From NCBI GenBank assembly GCA_025449115.1, contig JAHLKC010000051.1, forward strand, positions 176,988-240,987: 64,000 bases of DNA. The letters run 5' to 3'. The DNA is from Chytridium lagenaria (Eukaryota > Chytridiomycota > Chytridiomycetes > Chytridiales > Chytridiaceae). Shown piece by piece: positions 45,754 to 57,028 of the stretch. Position 1 is the stretch's first letter; each line of letters starts with the position of its first letter. The position numbers and the translations under genes are program-made. The notes beneath the pieces are model-generated. The model worked only from the letters and a program-made list of their open reading frames with translations, was not told the DNA's origin and ran no database searches.

Positions 45754-46318
45754 ATGGGAGATAAACTTGACGCTTTAAAGGTTTGTCAAAACATGGAAGA
45801 GAGGGGCCATGAGAGTTCGTCAGTAGCTGCAGCGAAAGAAAGGTGCTTGAATGCCTGCTATGCAACAAGCAATACAATGCCCGGAGCGGCTGCTATACCA
45901 TCTTAATGCGAGTAATCGATGCAACTGCAAGGCTGGACCTGCAGATTGTTTTGATGCTTCTGTAGTTCCTAGCATGGATGTGGATGTGGATCAAGGTCAT
46001 GATGTCAGTGACAAGTAATCCGACTTAGACAAGGCTATTTCTATAGACAGGGCAGACTTTGATGAAGGTTTGTATATCTCGTCGTTCTTTAACAGATACT
46101 TTGCAAGTAGCGTTGATGCTGCAGAATCCGATGAGATCTCACTCGAATCTTCCGATGACTCTGACGACGATCCCAACGATGTTTTATCAGCGGTAACGAT
46201 TACCTTGATGGAAGGCTTTGGAAGGTTGTTACAATTTCGTTCTCGCTATTCTTAATCCAGATTTATTAGATCATGTTTCAAATGGCAATAATCCTGAGGA
46301 CGACGCCCGCCATGCATA
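45754..46318 (+). pseudogene. Small acidic protein gene, right arm, broken
   Basis: Starts MGDKLDALKVCQNMEERGHE like the left copy. The last exon (VDAAESDEISLESSDD) has lost 13 bp near 46,110 and has one-base losses in GGTAAACG and GGAAAGG runs, so the acidic C-terminus shifts to a different ending. Function unknown. Confidence 0.4.
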
Positions 46319-48078
46319 AATCCAGAAGATGTCTGTGACCACAGGAGAAGCAAACCGAGCCCCAGAGAGAGAGCCGCAGGATGGTCGACAGCGGTAAACT
46401 GGGGACAGCCACAGTCATAACAGAAACGAGCACCCCCCGGAAGACCACGCACATGACAAGCACAAAGGCAAGACGTGAGACTAGAGAAACAATAATGTAT
46501 TGAGCAAAACACAAATCAAACAGAAACGGAGTGACCAACAGAAAAAGCCAACAAACGATGGGGAGGACAAGTAAGAGTATAAGACCGAGAAGTCGGGCCA
46601 TAAACCTCAACAGATAAAGAGGGGGGCTCAGACAAAAGAAAAGACGATGAAGCAGAGGCCTACAAAAGGGGCCATCAAGAGTCGTAGATCTCGGAACAAT
46701 AATAACAAAAGTAAATGGCAAGGAAAGGAGATAATCCAGCACCGACCGAATCATAACAAAAGGAGGAAAGACATATAAATGCTCGTGAAACCCCGGGACA
46801 GGAAACTAAGCCAGCACATTAACACCTGAAGTGGAAGAACACCAATAACGAGATAAGAACCGGGGCAGGGAGTGTTACGAGACGATGCCATACCATTGAG
46901 AGAAAAGGGGCCAAAGGCTGACTCCACCCTTAAAACTAAAGGTGAAACCAATGATTAATCGCGCGTAATGTCTTCTCGAGAAATCGCGTCCGCCTCAACA
47001 TTCAATACCCCCAGAACGTGCTGGAACTGAAGACAAAAACCACCAACACGCGCAAATTCAAAGATGGCTATAATCTCTGCATTAAGGGCCGGTGAAGGAA
47101 AGGAACCCTTCAAAAGAGAGTGAGTGATAAACTCCTTTAGTCCGTTCCCGCTTTTCTCCGTCTGTGTAACCCCAACTAACGCGTCCTGTGAAATGACGCG
47201 AGAAAACCATGTAGGTGAAAAGAACGCGACAGGCTGATCCCAGAGCCTAGCGGCGCCAAGCGCAGCACGGGACTCGGATCTTGCCTCCCCTACCCGCAGC
47301 AGCGTTGCGCTTACCCCACCCTCGACGCGGATGCGAACGCGCTGCACGGCACCTCGCCCGACTCTCGACGCCCCGGCGCGCACGCAAGCATGCAGTGCGG
47401 CCATCCCCGCGGACAACGCAGTGAGCAAAGTGATTGAGGACCTGGACCAAACCCAGGAGGGAAAGGGAAAACACCTCCACTGCCGTTCCTGCCAAACCCA
47501 ACTCCACCCCCAACACTCTGATCCGCCACACCACAACAGCATACGACTGGTTTTGCGGTAAAAAACCTTCGCAAACAATACAATTTCTTGGCTGCCGTGG
47601 GCCGCGTGCATGAAATTGGGCCAAGCCCGCACAACCCCCGTCCATCGCAACCAGTGCGCCAGGCAACACCACCTTCTGTTGGCCCTTCCCCGGGTACAGC
47701 GCCAGGAAACCCGCGACATCCCCCCGAGATAACCGGTCGCACCCGTCCACATTCACGCGTCGGACGTGAACCATCTGCAACTGAAACTGAAACCGAATGT
47801 GGGCCCCAACCATCTCCCGAACCAGACTTGACAGAATTAGAGTGGACCCATACCCCTTCTCAATCATGTTGTTTGCATTATCCGTGTGCCACTGGATGCA
47901 CTGCGCCAATTTTCCCCCGCCAACCGTTCATAGACCCAACGCGACGGTAGCGAGCTCCCACGTTTGGGCAGCCGGCCCCCTGGCAAGAGCGCCGACACGG
48001 TGCAGGCACCTCGCACCAACCAAAAATGATCCCTTGTGCAGAATCCCCCCCCCCGGTCAAGGAACTGTCACTCACCAC
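46270..48078 (-). pseudogene. DIRS-like RNase H region(s), degenerate
   Basis: The minus strand begins with MVSDSSLTGGGDSAQG at 48,078, fitting the first catalytic Asp of a DIRS/Ngaro-type RNase H. Next come WHTDNANNMIEKGYGSTL and VRRVNVDGCDRLSRGDV, giving further acidic sites and the D.LSR motif. A second, separate RNase H-like stretch follows (SPALNAEIIAIFEFARVGG, then LGVLNVEADAISRED), and FGPFSLNGMASSRNT lies inside the inverted arm. Two partial elements may be fused here. The frame changes several times. The tyrosine recombinase itself is not seen. Confidence 0.6.
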
Positions 48079-48080
48079 CC

Positions 48081-48408
48081 TGTGAAGTTCTCTCTATGGC
48101 CCCCTCTGCTAAGCCCCCAGCATACAGAGGTAGAGAACCACATAGTAGTTGACGAGACTAGAGTCTAGGAAGTACTACTAGATCAAGAGTCAAGTCCTAT
48201 TCTGCCTGTAGTGACAGCAGGGATTTAAGTTGCTGTGGTTTTCTTTCTAATCGTTAATAATAAAGGGATAAAAGAAAGGGAAATGCCTAGAGACTAGATT
48301 TAAAGTGACTAGGGGAAAGGGGTCTACAAGAAGGGATTCCATCTCGCTCCAAGGAGTGTACCAGGCCTCATATTCTCCGCAATAAGCCGTTTTAACATGT
48401 TCTATCTC
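48081..48408 (+). repeat. LTR-like repeat X, copy 2
   Basis: TGTGAAGTTCTCTCTATGGC to ATGTTCTATCT; inverted match of 4,393-4,716. It lies right at the RNase H start of the DIRS-like sequence. A terminal TG is present, but a clean CA end is not. Confidence 0.6.
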
Positions 48409-49104
48409 AATCTCATCTACCCAGGGCCCTGCTCATGCCGCTCTCCCACTCACAGGCAACTAGATAGCCTGTCATAGCCATCGAGAATAGAACAGAGGTA
48501 GTTATACTTACCAAACCTTTGAAGGAATCATGCCGTTGAGGCGTATTCCCATGGCTCATACCTTCTTAGACAATGTCTTGGTTCGGATTGCAGTCTCCCT
48601 GGGCGGCGTGCTAACCAGAGCACCTGCTAGTACAACTCGATACACGATAGTGAATAAAAGGGGAAAGATGATAGCACAGCCCACCAGGGGCTGGCTTAAT
48701 GGAACGGGAACAAGGAAATAAGAGTAATGGCACGACGTGCATTCATGCCTCTTGGTGAGGTTATCTTATAATCTCACATGCACCCACACTTGAGAACAGG
48801 GTCCCGCGTGAGTTTATAACGACGTACATGTATATATTCTTATATAGACTAGTATAGTGTAGTGAATACAAAGTCTTCTAATGCTAACGGTACATCATCA
48901 TCCTTAGCTCTTTCCGCGTCTTAACGTGGAGAGACAAGTTCTAACAGATTCACATCTCATGAGTATGTATTATGATCAATGGCATCATGCACATTAACTC
49001 CATTGTCAAGTTCTACCTCTAGGTGTGGAACTATGACTTGCTCTGACGAGGTGCTGGACAACTCTTGGAAGCCAGCATTATCACTCGCGTCTGTATAGCA
49101 AGTT
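48409..49104. other. Unassigned, possibly LTR of the chromodomain element
   Basis: A 63-codon plus frame (48,530-48,721) resembles nothing I know. On the minus strand, TGTTAGAACTTGTCTCTCCA begins at 48,946, just after the chromodomain gene ends. It could be the start of a 3' LTR, but there is no partner to compare. Confidence 0.3.
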
Positions 49105-50008
49105 TCAACTTTCTTGCGTTTGTGTAAAGAACTCTTTAACATTTGTCTTGGCAATACCATTCCAATAATCTCTAACTATTGCAGTTGGAATCTCGCGTTC
49201 CAATAGCCAAGTGTTGTGGTATGGGCCTCGACCAAGCCATTTAACCTTATACTCATACTCTCTACCATTCTCAAGGGTATGATCTTCTAATCTTTCAACA
49301 TAGAACTCTGGGTCATCATATTGACCTTCAGCATCATCACTATCAAATCTCTTGTTCACGCCTTCAGCAACCTTCATTCTTGGTCGACGCTGAAGAACGG
49401 CAAACTTCTTCCAAAGCTGAATCTCTTGAGCAAAGTCATCATCAACAACATCTTTAGGGGCTGTATAAGCACTATCCTTGGGTGGTATGATGCAATATGG
49501 TCGCAATCTGGCAGCATTAGCCTGCCTAGATAGTAACCGACCATCGGGTAACACCTCTACAACAGTGTATCTATTATAGTCAGCAGAACGCGCGATGACG
49601 CCCATTGGACTAGACCAACGGAACTGAAACGTCTTAATCTGAGAATCTTCACGACCCTGCTTGTCGGTTCTCAGAGGCATAGAGAACCATGCTTGGTCTC
49701 TTATCTCAAATATGTATCCATCAATCTTCTTAAGAGATTTAGCTTTGTTCTTTCACTGAAGTTCATCTAGTAACAGCAAAGCTTTAGCATAGCTCAGTAA
49801 TGCGGGTAACTCGTCAGCATAATCTCGTATCTTCTGACTTTCATTTGCAAGATGCGCACCAATGAGCTCTCTTGTTTACTTTTCTTCTTGTTATTAGAAG
49901 AACTACTATCAACGGCTGCATGTGCAGTCTCCAAGATTGTATCAACCAGTGTTTCAACTTCTTCTCTTGTCTGTATCAGAACTAGGGGCTCCACAGAGAT
50001 GTGGGCTG
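49105..50008 (-). pseudogene. Ty3/Gypsy integrase C-terminus with chromodomain
   Basis: Minus strand. From 50,008 a Glu/Lys/Ser-rich segment (REEVETLVDTILETAHAAVD) ends at a stop near 49,794. After a frame break comes KSLKKIDGYIFEIRDQAWFS, then an integrase C-terminal barrel-like part (FQFRWSSPMGVIARSADYNR, ANAARLRPY). A chromodomain follows, with FYVERLEDHTLENGREYEYK, then VKWLGRGPYHNTWLLERE and IVRDYW. Such a chromodomain after integrase marks a chromovirus-type Ty3/Gypsy element and is known in that group to guide integration to marked chromatin. Upstream pol is missing: a Copia-E LTR starts at 50,009. Confidence 0.8.
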
Positions 50009-50409
50009 TGTTGGGTTTATACATCTTTCTATTTTGTTTTACTCACCCACATTCGTTGTATTGTCTAAGTTATTTTCCCCGAACCTTATTTGTTTACGCG
50101 TTATTTTAAGTTTTGATTTGATCAGTTGTATTGAGCTCCTCATTTCATTTGAGGATGCGTTAATCCCTAAACTTTATTATTTCATGTTTAGTTTATGATA
50201 CGTAATTGGAGGGATTTACGGGTCATGAGTTCTGACGTAAATCCCCACCCTCTACATGTATTGCGAAAAATAGTTAACATTAATATATGGAAGTTTCGAA
50301 GTAATTAGCTCCCTGTCACCGCTGGAGACTCCATCACCATTCTTTATAGTTTAATTCTCTTTATTAATACATTTTATTTTAATTACAATTGAGCCCCGTA
50401 ACCCCTACA
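50009..50409 (+). repeat. Copia-E LTR (5' LTR)
   Basis: 401 bp, TGTTGGGTTTATACATC to GTAACCCCTACA, followed by AGTGGTAGCACTTC, the likely primer-binding segment. Nearly identical to 50,791-51,191. Confidence 0.88.
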
Positions 50410-51650
50410 AGTGGTAGCACTTCACCTGGTTGGAAGGAGGAGTGAATTGATCCATTTGAGGGCCGAAGAGTAAAAGAGAAAAGAGCGATCATCCCAAGAA
50501 TGAAAGAAAGCTGTCGACAGGAGAAGATGACGAAAGAAAACGACGACAAACCGGTGATGTTTTGATGGGACACAGTTCACATGTGGAAGTACCGCATGAT
50601 CGGGTACTTGAAAGGCAAAGGCCTTTGGAAAATCGTCGAAAAGGGCTGGACGCCCTATGCAGTCGTTGACACGCCTACAAATGCCGAAAAGAAGACTAGG
50701 TTAGAAGAAGAAGACTTGGACATGAAAGCAAAGCAAGAACGAATCAAGAGTTCACGACATCATCCGACCGTTGATACAGGACGAATCCACTGTTGGGTTT
50801 ATTCATCTTTCTATTTTGTTTTACTCACCCACATTCGTTATTTTGTCTAAGTTATTTTTCTCCTGAACTTTATTTGTTTATGCGTTAATTTAAGTTTTGA
50901 TTTGATCAGTTGTATTGAGCTCCTCATTTCATTTGAGGATGCGTTAATCCCTAAACTTTATTATTTCATGGTTAGTTTTATGATACGTAATTGGAGGGAT
51001 TTACGGGTCATGAGTTCTGATGTGAATCCCCACCCTCTACATGTATTGCAAAAAGTAGTTAACATTAATATATGGAAGTTTCATAGTAATTAGCTCTCTG
51101 TCACCGCTGGAGACTCCATCATCATTTTATAGTTTAACTCTCTTTATTAATTCATTATATTTAATTACAATTGAGCCCCGTAACCCCTACATCCACGGCA
51201 AAGGCGACATGGGATAAAATCATCGAGACCTATGAGAGAAAGGCTCAGACGAACAGAAAAGCGATTAGACGCAAACTCACGAACTTGAAGATGAAAGAAG
51301 AAGACGACTTGAAGACTTACATCGAAGGCTGCGGGGGAGGACACGGCAACCCCGCAACACATCTCCATCCTCTTGACGACCCTCCCTGAAGCATACGACA
51401 TTATCGTAAACCTTCTTGAGAACGAACCCAAAGCCGAGGCTGACTATGCCTATGTTGTTGGAAAGCTGTTAGATCATGAAACAAAACTGAAAGAGAGAAA
51501 GAAAGAAAATTCGAAGGCGCCCAGGCTCACGCTGCGGGACGCTATAACAACCAACAACAAAGACACCGCGGCGGCGAGGACCGAGAATGCTACAATTGCG
51601 GAAAGAAAGGTCACTTAGCAAGAGACTGTTGGAGCGCGAGAAGAAATAAC
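50410..51650 (+). pseudogene. Copia-E gag, interrupted by a solo LTR
   Basis: After the PBS-like segment, a gag of the UBN2 type begins in degenerate form (MWKYRMIGYLKGKGLWKIVE), then continues beyond the inserted LTR as TAKATWDKIIETYERKAQTN, LTTLPEAYDIIVNLLENEP and, in another frame, a classical zinc knuckle CYNCGKKGHLARDC at about 51,590-51,632. At least three frame changes are needed. The gene is cut at 51,650 by the Copia-F LTR, so protease and pol are absent. Confidence 0.78.
50791..51191 (+). repeat. Solo Copia-E LTR inserted in Copia-E gag
   Basis: 401 bp flanked by the direct repeat TCCAC (50,786-50,790 and 51,192-51,196). The gag coding sequence resumes directly after it. It is therefore an insertion of the same family into its own gag followed by LTR-LTR recombination. 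Confidence 0.92.
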
Positions 51651-52156
51651 TGTTGGGTTTCGCTCACTTGACTCACGAGGACGCGTCAGGATCACTTGCA
51701 CCATTAGTCCGCGGCGTCGGGCGCAACACTAGAGTGCTCTGGAATTTACGCGTCGTTAGAGTTGAGCGCGAACGCGCCCACTGGACTTCTCATTTACATT
51801 CTGGACTCGTTCTGAATTTCCCACTTTGACTTACCTTCCTTGATTGGTTTATTTTCTTTATGCCAGTTTAATTGTAATTCTACCTGTTTGTGATTGGACA
51901 TTCCCTTCTAGCCTTTATTCCCTTTGTTCCCGTCAAGGCTCTCTGATTTGTTTATCTTTGTAGTGGAGAGTTTAACGCGTGAGTGTACGCGTCTCCGATA
52001 GGTTTACCTTTGTGTTGTCTTTCCTCTTTACTTGTTCGTTTTGTTTGAGTATTTAAAGACTCGTGTGTTGAGTCGAAATAAATTAAGAACGTTGTTCGAG
52101 CAAAAGTGCGTTTAACTTTGTTTTAATTGAGCCCCGTGAACAACAAGTATTCAACA
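51651..52156 (+). repeat. Copia-F LTR (5' LTR)
   Basis: 506 bp from TGTTGGGTTTCGCTCAC to GTATTCAACA. The ends resemble Copia-E (TGTTGGGTTT; AATTGAGCCCCGT) but the middle does not. GTGGTAGCACTTCTTC follows as PBS. A 3' fragment of the same LTR is at 26,381. Confidence 0.85.
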
Positions 52157-52179
52157 GTGGTAGCACTTCTTCTGACGAC

Positions 52180-52285
52180 ATGGGAAAGAAAGACGACTCA
52201 GATGACGAGCGCAGCAAGCCAGTCAAGTTCGACGGGCAAGACTTTCACATCTGGAAACGTCGGATGACAACTTACCTCAAAGACA
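52180..52285 (+). pseudogene. Copia-F gag start, truncated by element C
   Basis: MGKKDDSDDERSKPVKFDGQ then DFHIWKRRMTTYLKDR is the characteristic start of a UBN2-type Copia gag. It stops after 35 codons where element C begins with GGGTTATATCCC. Confidence 0.85.
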
Positions 52286-53211
52286 GGGTTATATCCCATA
52301 GTACAAAACCGACGACAACTAAAAAAATTTCGTCGAATTTGGATATAGTTTGCCGTAAATCGGCGTATGCTGCCGCTTTTGCACCAAATCAATTCGTTGG
52401 TCACACAATATTCGCCACTTATTAAATGCGGCAGAATACCGCCAAATACGTAAATTTTTTCATCATACGGGGAGCTGAATTTTCGGTCACGCAATGGAAA
52501 TTTCTTTATTTTACAGAATTCAGACAGTACCACAGGATTTGCATCGAACTATACTATAGCGCCGTAAACGGCCATCTACGGGAGTCTTCTGTTTCTCCAC
52601 CATAAGGACTTTACCGTAACCTAAAGCTTTTAATCTGAATATATATTCATTACAGTCGTACTTAAAAATTATTAGGACTCATAAACCACGTGTGCATAAA
52701 GAAAACGTTCTTCCTATTTAGCCCACATACACAGTGTTCAGTACAAACATTGACGTCAGACCGCAATACTCTTTTCCACAAAGGTATTTTTACCTTTTTT
52801 GCTTTTGTCAAACTATACTGAATTTGTGGTCATATTCTTTGTGTATACGCTGACTGTCGCAGAATGTTGACACTGCCAATGCAGGTATAATACGTTTTGT
52901 CGCGTGTACGTACGCTTACGTGCGTACACGTGCGTTTCTGTACGCGTGCGTACGTGTGCGTACGTTTGCGCACGTAAATGTAAGACGCGTGCACAAGTGT
53001 ACGTAAACGTACGCAAACGTGCATGTACATACGTATAGTGGAATCAATGCATACTTCGTGAACGTTCCTATACATACTCTTGTATTTTATTTTTGAAGAT
53101 GTTCACGATTTTTTCTCTCTAAACTCCAAAAATAAATACATTCTGCACAAAATTGGGACTTTGATAAAATATATTAACGTAATTTTGACATCAACGTACA
53201 GCACCATTAGT

Positions 53212-54932
53212 TCAACGTCTATAATTCCTGGCGTTGTACCTGCGAGCTTTGTTAGGAGATATGTCGCTATCCGAAGAGGTGTAACTCAAGTTTGTACGCG
53301 AACGGTCGCGTAAACGAGATGTTGATCCCCTCAAACTACCACGTGACAGGCTTCTAGCTCTTCCCTTGTCAGGAGAAAAGCTAGCTGAATTTCGAATACG
53401 CTGAGACCGGCGAGGTGGTGACGGGGGCAGTTCCTCAGATAAGATTCGTCGAGACCTGCGAGGTGGGGACTCTGAAAATCGTGGCAATGGTCTTACTCCT
53501 GGTCGGCGCACGCGGTTATTGGCTACAGCAACGTCATGCTCAAAAGAAGCTGAGGAGACTCTTCGTTGTGCTTTGTCATGAAAACTAATTACTAAAGTGC
53601 TTGAAGCAAGAAAAACTTACAATTGCTGCTGTTTGTTAAGGCATCCACAGATCCCCTAATAGTTTCAAGTTTTTCGTCGAAGTTGTCAAGTCTTTCCTTC
53701 AACGCCAAAAGAGAGGATTCAAACTTTTCTGCATATTGTCTTGCGCTTGACGTAGATAAGAGAAGTTAGATGCAAGCGTTCTCTGAGTCAAGTTGTTTTC
53801 GTGTATAAGAAGGACGAGACTGTCTTGTTGTGCAGCAGCAGTCTGCAAATTGTTGCCGCCAACGCTAACAATGAAACAGTCGTTCAGCCTTTTGAGCTCG
53901 TTAACACCGAACCCTAAATCAAAAACAAGTTAATTTTAATATTTTAATTGTCAGCCAAAACATCAAATAAATGCACAGTATACAACAGTATACTACCGCA
54001 CACTACATTATACTGCCGCACACTACAGTGTACTGCCGCATACCACAGTATACAAACGCACACTACAGTATACAACCGTATGTAGCCGTACATCATTGTA
54101 TGCGGCAGTTTACCACCGTTACCAGCCGTACAATGACTATACACCACAATATACCTTGAATCCTTACCTGGAACATGCTTTTGAAAGCCTGGTGACATGT
54201 ATGCTTTTGCAGCCAAAGCCTCAGGGTACGTAGCTAATAAGACAATGCCAGCGTCAATCTTTCTACTCATGTTATCAGCCTGTTTTTTATATTAGTTTCT
54301 AAAAATGTTCAAACCGATGGCAATGGGACTGACCGTCTGAACAAGATGCTCCCAATGTCGACGGAAAAAGGAGTTGATGTTAGAGCTTGTCGAGTTAGCA
54401 TTTGAAAATGCATTCCTTCTGTTGTTTGACTGCTTCACACTCTCTATAAAAGTAGGGTGTTAGCAAACTTTTAATCTGTTTCCCACCAGTTATACCATCA
54501 TGCATCACTTGACCACTCCGAATCTTATATGCTCCTTCAATGGGGACAGGAAGAGAAGGAGCCGGTGGAGCACGTATCTTGATTCCTCGTTAGCGGCATC
54601 AACCGCCATCATGCCTGCAGTAACAGTTTCGTTGTCGTCTTCGCTGTAAGTTGGCTCCGAGTGGCTTCTGGACCCTGCAGCTTTATTGGATAAATAGTTA
54701 ATTTACCGTGTCAGTGAAGATGATCTGGATTTGAGTATGTTACAGAGTTCTCACCAAGGTTGTATTGGAACCCCCTTCCCCCATGTTCATCATCATGTCC
54801 ACCAAGGCTCATCGGTATGTTGATATGTCTGCACAAGTCAAAAAGCTCTGTTGTCAAACCATCGTATGCCTTTAAAATTTTCTTCCAACACCGTATGATG
54901 CTGTCATATAAAAAAAGTTGACAACCGTACAT
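53212..54932 (-). CDS. Element C minus-strand spliced gene, copy 2
   Basis: Same exon set as copy 1, and better preserved in the helical exon, which here reads FESSLLALKERLDNFDEKLE without the base losses seen in copy 1. It ends in the same Ser/Arg-rich basic tail with two PPRRS repeats. The exon LFDLCRHINIPMSLGGHDDE is at its 5' side. The intron with short tandem repeats is longer by one unit. Conservation of exon frames between copies, against indels in introns, supports coding. Function unknown; nucleic-acid or protein scaffold binding is possible from composition only. Confidence 0.52.
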
Positions 54933-55412
54933 AAGCGCACGTTACCGCAAACAACCATAGAATAACGCATTAAACCATACATTGCCATAAATAAACGCAA
55001 ACGGCCGTATACCACAGCCGTTAAGGTGATTAATGAAATATTTCAATATCTTGAGTCCATCGAATCGTAAACTTTTAAAACAGGTTTGTGGTCTGGTACG
55101 TAGGTATACGTATACAGCTAGCTGCTGCGGTAAGCTAAGATAGGTTTATTTTATCACATCAACTTCAAACATTTGCCTTTTGGCCATAGACTCTAAAATA
55201 TTATAACTTCACTTCATTGTCTTGTACAAAAGACGATGGAATACTTGCGTACCCCACCGCCTTCGTATGAATCACTCATTTGGTTGTCTCATTTGGTTGT
55301 ATACACGGTCACAGACGGTTTAGTCAGTAAAAGAATAACCATCGTGAAAGTCAAAGTTACGTCTGATAGTGCGACATTAGTATTACGTACGTAAAAAAAT
55401 TCGACGAAGAAA

Positions 55413-57028
55413 ATGTACTGTCCATGCTGTGCTGAAGACGTCCCCTCCGTCACGTCTAGAAAGATGCTTGAGAACCACATTAGAGATGACCATGCTTCCA
55501 GTGGTGCTCTCATAACCTTGCTTCTGAAGCTTGATAGTGAAGCGACCATTGAAAGAGTCTTGACTATGGTTATTGGCGGCGGTTCCCACGCCCAAGCGCA
55601 GCCCCCCCTAGCCCAGCAGACGCAACGACAGCCATCAACTATAGGCGAGTCTCGCTCAGCAAAAGGCACCTACCATATTGAAACCAGGATGGCGGAAAAA
55701 AAGTAAGATGGTGTTGCTTAAATCTCTCATTTCTTTAGTGTTTTGGGGGTTGCGAGCAACTTTTTAAGTTGAGCACAGAGGAGAAGAAGGCCATAGATAG
55801 GATGACGGCGGAGCAGAAGACGTTATCCGGAGCAATTCGAATGATTCCGCATTTGATTGAAGATGCAGCCGTAGCTGAAGCATTACGTACGAAGATTACC
55901 GAGGTAGGCAAAGCTCTGTTGTTTTAGTGATATTGAAGTTGTTAGGCCAAAGAGAAGTATCTTGCCGCTTACCGTGCTGGGTACACTCAACAAAATCCGA
56001 ACGTTGCAAGCTATCAAGTCACCGATAACAATCAAGTTCGCATTGTTTGGAAGACAGGAAAAGAATTCGAGGAGGTACTGCTTTTTTCTTCCATACATTA
56101 ATCTTACTTCGAGGGCGAGGAGCAACGCAGACCTAGCTCTCCAAAGCTTAGAGTCGGTAGCAGTAAAGCCATCTACGTAGAAGATGACAGTGACAACGAC
56201 GAGGTCCACGCGCAATACAAGCCTGCCTTGGGACAGTACATTGAAGGTTTGACGACAATTTTATTTAAACTAATGGGTATAGAACCTAAGATTGCCTCAA
56301 AAGGTCATCCACTTGCATTGCGGGTCGACGTGAGCAAAATTCGGAAGAAACAAGAAGAGGAGGAGGCTGAAAGCCGACCACGAACGCCATCGGAAGAATA
56401 CGAGGATCGACCCGTTAGAAAAGGTGCGTAATCTTCCGCCCTCCCCTGCTTTTATTTACTGACAGATGGGGTTTTTTCAACCGTTTACCGCCGCTTACTC
56501 CTTTTTTCACCGCATTTTTTGTTTATTTTATTTTGCGCTTACTGAATTTGTTTAGGAAAAGCTCCAGCGGCAACTTTACAGCAGAGAAGGAAGGGTAGGC
56601 TTTAACTTTTTACTCAGCTTTGCTCACCACGCTAAAAGAGGAAATCGAAGGAGGACCGCCATCCGAGGAGTATGAGGAGGAGCCGCCCGTTGGAAAAGGT
56701 GTTTTAAAACGTTACATATATATATATAACCGGAACGTTTCAATGTGATTTTATATAGGTAAGGCTCCGAAGGTCGTGTTGCCGCGGACAAAGAGAAAGG
56801 GTAAGATTTATTACTTTATTTTTAAAAAACGCTTGCTAAACCAAAGGGCAGAAACTGTTGAAGAAGAGTTCCGTCGAATTCATGAGGAAGCGGCAGCAGC
56901 TGGTGGGTTAGATTTATTTAGCAATAAGCCGTTTATTAAACTTACCGATTATATGGAAGCACCGCCAGAAGTGAGAAAGGTACTTAAATCTCCGAAAAGC
57001 CCCAAATCTCCGAAAAGCCCCAAAATAG
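55413..57028 (+). CDS. Element C plus-strand gene with symmetric mini-exons, 3' truncated
   Basis: Unknown family. Exons proposed: 55,413-55,702 (MYCPCCAEDVPSVT, HIRDDH: possible zinc finger); 55,739-55,903 (GGCEQLFKLSTEEKKAIDRM); 55,946-56,074 (YLAAYRAGYTQQNPNVASYQ); 56,114-56,423 (acidic, then RPRTPSEEYEDRPVRK); 56,556-56,594; 56,639-56,698; 56,759-56,800; 56,852-57,028 (EEEFRRIHEEAAAAGG, then SPKSPKSPK). From exon 4 on, every junction is phase 1, and exons of 39, 60, 42 and 177 nt are multiples of three. GKAP occurs twice and PSEEYE twice. Exon 1 to 2 is out of phase by one base at an A7 run. The last donor (GTGCGTAAAT) repeats that of exon 4. Further exons were lost to the Copia D insertion. 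Confidence 0.55.

Larger units (their letters stand above)
41344..46983 (-). repeat. Right arm of large inverted duplication
   Basis: Reverse complement of 26,931-32,588. Differences in the outer part are mainly one-base indels, plus a 13-bp deletion near 46,110. Beyond 46,983 the right side continues with DIRS-like RNase H sequence, whereas the left side turns into Copia remnants. Confidence 0.92.

Noticed and set aside
50009..51191. A complete short LTR retrotransposon or TRIM (LTR-380 bp-LTR)
   Set aside because: The second LTR has its own target duplication TCCAC and gag continues after it, so it is a solo LTR insertion in gag.
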